From assembly GCA_034509425.1 (NCBI GenBank), contig JAVTVJ010001214.1, positions 186,001 through 250,000 of the forward strand: a DNA stretch of 64,000 nt, read 5' to 3'. The DNA comes from Eopsaltria australis (taxonomy: Eukaryota; Chordata; Aves; Passeriformes; Petroicidae). Position numbers and translations under genes: made by a program. Shown here piece by piece: positions 63,222-64,000 of the stretch (position 1 is its first letter; the number at the start of each line of letters is the position of its first letter). The notes beneath the pieces were generated by a model. That model was not told the origin of the DNA and did no database searches. It saw nothing but the letters and a program-made list of their open reading frames with translations.

Positions 63222-64000
63222 CTGGGAAAGGGAAACAAAACCCAACAGTTAGGGCTCCAGCAACTCGCAGGAAAAGCCAGAGATCTGGAACCTTCTGAGT
63301 CCCATCCTGTGTGGAATCCCCACGGGACTCCTAATGTAACCCCCACCAAATCCCCCACCCTTTGGGAAAGCCAACTCCAGCTTTCTGAGTGGACACAGGC
63401 AAGGAGCAAGATGCTGATCCTTCCAACTGCTCTGCCCCACCTGGATTAGGAGAAATGCTGTGGGTCCTACCCACCAGCAGTGCCATCTGTCACCTGCTGT
63501 GTTGTGACCCCTTTGTTCCCTTGCTGGTCCCAATCTCATCCCCACTTCCAGAAGTTGGACTGGGAGCCCCTTGAACAGGATGGGTCTCAGAGGGCTCCTC
63601 CCCACTGAGGAGCTGAGATTTCACCAGAGGCAGCTTAGAGAATGAGGAGGGAGAGCTTTTCCCCCTCATCCTACCACTTTTACAACATTTGAGGTGCTCA
63701 GGGTGTGTTTGTGGTGGGGAAACAAAAATAGAAATAAAAATCAAAGATCTAGACAAGGCATAAAACACCTTCCAGCTAGAAAGTTAAAATTTGACATAAT
63801 TTGGCTCTTGAGAGCAGCATGAGCTGTTATCTGCTCTCACAGCCCCTTCCAAGCACAGATTACCCTGGCTAAAGTCCTCTTCCCCCAGGAACACTTTGAT
63901 AAGAATCCCAAGAACAATTCCATAGGCTATGGAACTCCTGGGCTCACATGCTTGGTTGCTGGGCTGGGCAGAACCTGCTGAACACCAACCTGCTTGGGAT
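63222..64000 (-). other. SELENOI intron 1, running off the window
   Basis: Sequence upstream of exon 2 on the gene strand. No first coding exon (expected to start with a MAGYEYV-like sequence) is present before the right edge, so intron 1 exceeds 780 bases. Confidence 0.6.

Noticed and set aside
1..64000. CRISPR arrays, bacterial operons, tRNA or rRNA genes
   Set aside because: None seen; tandem repeats present lack spacer structure and the gene architecture is vertebrate.

Overview
The window looks like bird nuclear DNA, probably from a passerine. CR1 LINE 3' ends and truncated CR1 copies are scattered throughout, several avian-type LTRs and degraded endogenous retroviruses are present, and the recognisable genes are vertebrate ones with introns. 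There is no prokaryotic gene organisation. All calls come from reading the sequence and its translations; no database search was run.

Left and middle part (about 1-38.6 kb): a tandem array of interferon-induced very large GTPases (GVIN/VLIG family) on the + strand. Two copies have intact giant coding exons: 2766-10061 (2431 aa) and 26749-34032 (2427 aa). Both begin just after the same splice acceptor, and both carry a perforin/MACPF-like N-terminal signature, a degenerate P-loop-less GTPase-like module, a canonical VLIG GTPase domain and a Cys/His-rich C-terminus. A duplicated TATA promoter block with STAT (GAS) motifs and a first-exon donor lies at about 21.2-22.0 kb, where it would serve copy 2, and again at 35.8-36.6 kb. 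The second promoter is followed at 38.39-38.63 kb by a fragment of the GVIN 5' intron and then by a retrovirus. This reads as a third GVIN unit that has lost its coding exon.

The 11-25 kb spacer and the 36.8-47.2 kb stretch are layers of mobile elements: a CR1 open-reading-frame fragment split by a solo LTR, an ERVL-like gag/pol relic, a betaretrovirus-like provirus (zinc knuckle, dUTPase, protease, RT, RNase H, integrase, env) on the - strand, and three copies of one LTR family. One copy of that family carries an eight-unit 38-bp minisatellite and another a roughly 900-bp ATATCT microsatellite. Two LTR insertions show target-site duplications.

Right part (48.8-64 kb): nine of the exons of SELENOI (EPT1, ethanolaminephosphotransferase 1) on the - strand. 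All splice phases fit, giving 384 residues. The catalytic CDP-alcohol phosphotransferase motif is intact, and an in-frame UGA lies at the known selenocysteine position near the C-terminus. The first coding exon lies beyond the right edge. Its introns and long 3' UTR hold many CR1 3' ends, nearly all antisense to the gene.

The GVIN copies are immune effectors, inferred to be interferon inducible. SELENOI is a housekeeping phospholipid enzyme of the Kennedy pathway. The two loci converge tail to tail at about 47-49 kb across a transposon-rich boundary and have no evident functional link.
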